A stretch of DNA of 64,000 nt from assembly GCF_900103935.1 (NCBI RefSeq), contig NZ_FNIC01000010.1, forward strand, positions 1-64,000. The letters run 5' to 3'. Position 1 is the stretch's first letter, and each line of letters begins with the position of its first letter. The notes under the pieces are model-generated. The model was given only the letters and a program-made list of their open reading frames with translations. It did not search any database and had not been told where the DNA came from. Positions 63,198 to 64,000 of this stretch are shown here, in pieces. This DNA is from Nocardioides szechwanensis. Its GTDB lineage: Bacteria > Actinomycetota > Actinomycetes > Propionibacteriales > Nocardioidaceae. The translations under genes were made by a program, and so were the position numbers.

Positions 63198-63203
63198 TAC
63201 GGT
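63198..63203 (+). promoter_or_regulatory. -10 element (TACGGT) used to choose the aat start
   Basis: TACGGT fits TANNNT. It ends one base before GTG 63205, which is too close, but exactly seven bases before the in-frame GTG 63211, the spacing seen at the other leaderless genes. Confidence 0.45.
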
Positions 63204-63210
63204 CGTGACC

Positions 63211-63900
63211 GTGCCGATCGAGCCGCCACCGACCCGCTGGGTGTTCGGCGACCCCGCCCGGTTCGACCCCACCGATGACCTGGTCGGGATCGGCGCGGAC
63301 TTCGAGCCGGGCACCCTGCTGGCCGCCTACCGCCACGGCGTCTTCCCGATGCCGGGCGACGGGGCCGGCGACCCGCCGTACTGGTTCTGCCCGGTCGAGC
63401 GCGGGGTGCTGCCCCTCGACCGGCTGGTCGTCTCGCGGTCGCTGCGGCGCGCCATGCGCGGCTTCGAGATCCGCGTCGACACCGCCGTGGCCGAGGTGAT
63501 CGACGCGTGCGCCGACCCCACGCGACCGTCCGGCTGGATCAACCGCGAGATCCGCGACGCCTACCTCCGGCTCCACGAGCTGGGCTGGGTGCACTCCGTG
63601 GAGGCCTGGCGCGACGGGCAGCTGGAGGGTGGCCTGTACGGCGTCTCGCTGGGCGGCCTGTTCGCCGGGGAGTCGATGTTCCACCGCGCCCGCGACGCCT
63701 CCAAGGTGGCCCTCGTCGGGCTGGTCGACCTGCTGAGTGACGACCGCGCGGGGGAGCGGCTGGTCGACACGCAGTGGGTCACGCCGCACCTGAGCACCCT
63801 CGGCGTCACCACGATCTCGCGCAGCGACTACCTGCGCCGGCTGCCCAACCTGCTGGGGGTCCCCGAGGCTCCCGGCCTCGCGCGGGGCCCGTCGACGTGA
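63211..63900 (+). CDS. aat: Leucyl/phenylalanyl-tRNA-protein transferase
   Basis: A 229-residue enzyme that adds leucine or phenylalanine to the N-terminus of proteins for N-end-rule degradation. Family signatures: YRHGVFPMP (about 33-41), PYWFCPVERGVLPLD, GWINREIRDAYLRLHELGWVHSVEAW, GGLYGVSLGGLFAGESMFHRARDASKVAL and DTQWVTPHL. The in-frame start GTG 63205 is an alternative adding two residues; GTG 63211 is preferred from the promoter spacing. Confidence 0.93.
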   Translation: MPIEPPPTRWVFGDPARFDPTDDLVGIGADFEPGTLLAAYRHGVFPMPGDGAGDPPYWFCPVERGVLPLDRLVVSRSLRRAMRGFEIRVDTAVAEVIDACADPTRPSGWINREIRDAYLRLHELGWVHSVEAWRDGQLEGGLYGVSLGGLFAGESMFHRARDASKVALVGLVDLLSDDRAGERLVDTQWVTPHLSTLGVTTISRSDYLRRLPNLLGVPEAPGLARGPST

Positions 63901-63935
63901 ATGAATGGGGGTCCCCTCACTCCAGGAGACCTCCC

Positions 63936-64000
63936 ATGAAGCTCGCCCTGCTCACCGCCTCGCTCGTGCTGCTCGGCGGGACCATGACCGCCTGTGGTGA
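63936..64000 (+). CDS. Lipoprotein, N-terminal fragment (cut by window edge)
   Basis: The first 21 codons of an exported protein: MKLALLTASLVLLGGTMTAC followed by G, which is a short signal peptide with a cysteine at residue 20 in an acceptable lipobox context (MTAC). CCAGGAG precedes the ATG by about eight bases. The rest lies outside the window, so its role is unknown. Confidence 0.75.
   Translation, partial: MKLALLTASLVLLGGTMTACG

Overview
The window is a high-GC (roughly 70% or more) actinobacterial chromosome segment, most like Nocardioides or a relative in the Nocardioidaceae. I base this on codon use, on the CrgA/PknA/PknB/PbpA/RodA/PstP/FhaA/FhaB cluster with its tRNA-Leu, which usually lies close to the replication origin in Actinobacteria, and on the mix of alkane, leucine and possible sterol metabolism genes. 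Genes are densely packed, with many ATGA or GTGA start/stop overlaps. I found about 60 protein-coding genes (three of them disrupted), one tRNA and one fragment of an insertion sequence. The only stretch of more than 300 bases without an intact gene is a decayed transporter at about 43.7-44.4 kb.

Layout. 0-0.35 kb: the end of an ISL3-family transposase. 0.4-10.3 kb: cell-division and cell-wall control, with crgA (here internally duplicated) and a DUF881 gene, then the minus-strand operon fhaA-fhaB-pstP-rodA-pbpA-pknA-pknB. 10.4 kb: tRNA-Leu(CAG) with a terminator. 10.6-14.2 kb: a SpoIIE-type phosphatase and a two-component system with a DUF2231 membrane protein. 14.3-24.7 kb: a short-chain dehydrogenase, nitroreductase, glutathione peroxidase, a TetR/MMPL exporter pair with clear operators, an ACT-domain malic enzyme and a PadR regulator. 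24.8-27.3 kb: an ABC exporter whose ATPase is frameshifted, then a frameshifted lipoprotein. 27.2-29.6 kb: an alkane hydroxylase operon (AlkB-rubredoxin fusion, ferredoxin, TetR). 29.6-37.7 kb: a ferritin-like protein, an MFS exporter, an M15 peptidase lipoprotein, a quinone reductase, a glycosyltransferase and small genes. 37.7-43.7 kb: an M13 peptidase and a complete betaine-type ABC importer. 43.7-54 kb: a decayed MHS symporter, a RecQ-phosphoribosyltransferase fusion, a DapB-like dehydrogenase behind a KstR-type palindrome, a second glutathione peroxidase, a SNF2 helicase with a SWIM protein, and an MFS permease. 54-59 kb: a TetR gene divergent from a leucine-degradation operon (acyl-CoA carboxylase beta and alpha subunits, HMG-CoA lyase), with a palindrome-rich control region between them. 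59-62.5 kb: two sulfotransferase-like genes around an orphan gene. 62.5-64 kb: an EcsC protein, leucyl/phenylalanyl-tRNA-protein transferase and the start of a lipoprotein.

Regulation. At least thirteen genes have a TANNNT hexamer ending 6-7 bases before the start codon, which points to widespread leaderless transcription. Several palindromes sit on these hexamers and look like repressor operators.

I found no CRISPR array, prophage or recognisable defence island. The items most worth a second look are the control region at 54.57-54.73 kb, the KstR-type operator, the duplicated CrgA, the frameshifted or decayed transport genes and the sulfotransferase-orphan-sulfotransferase operon. All functions are inferred by reading the sequence; no database search was run.
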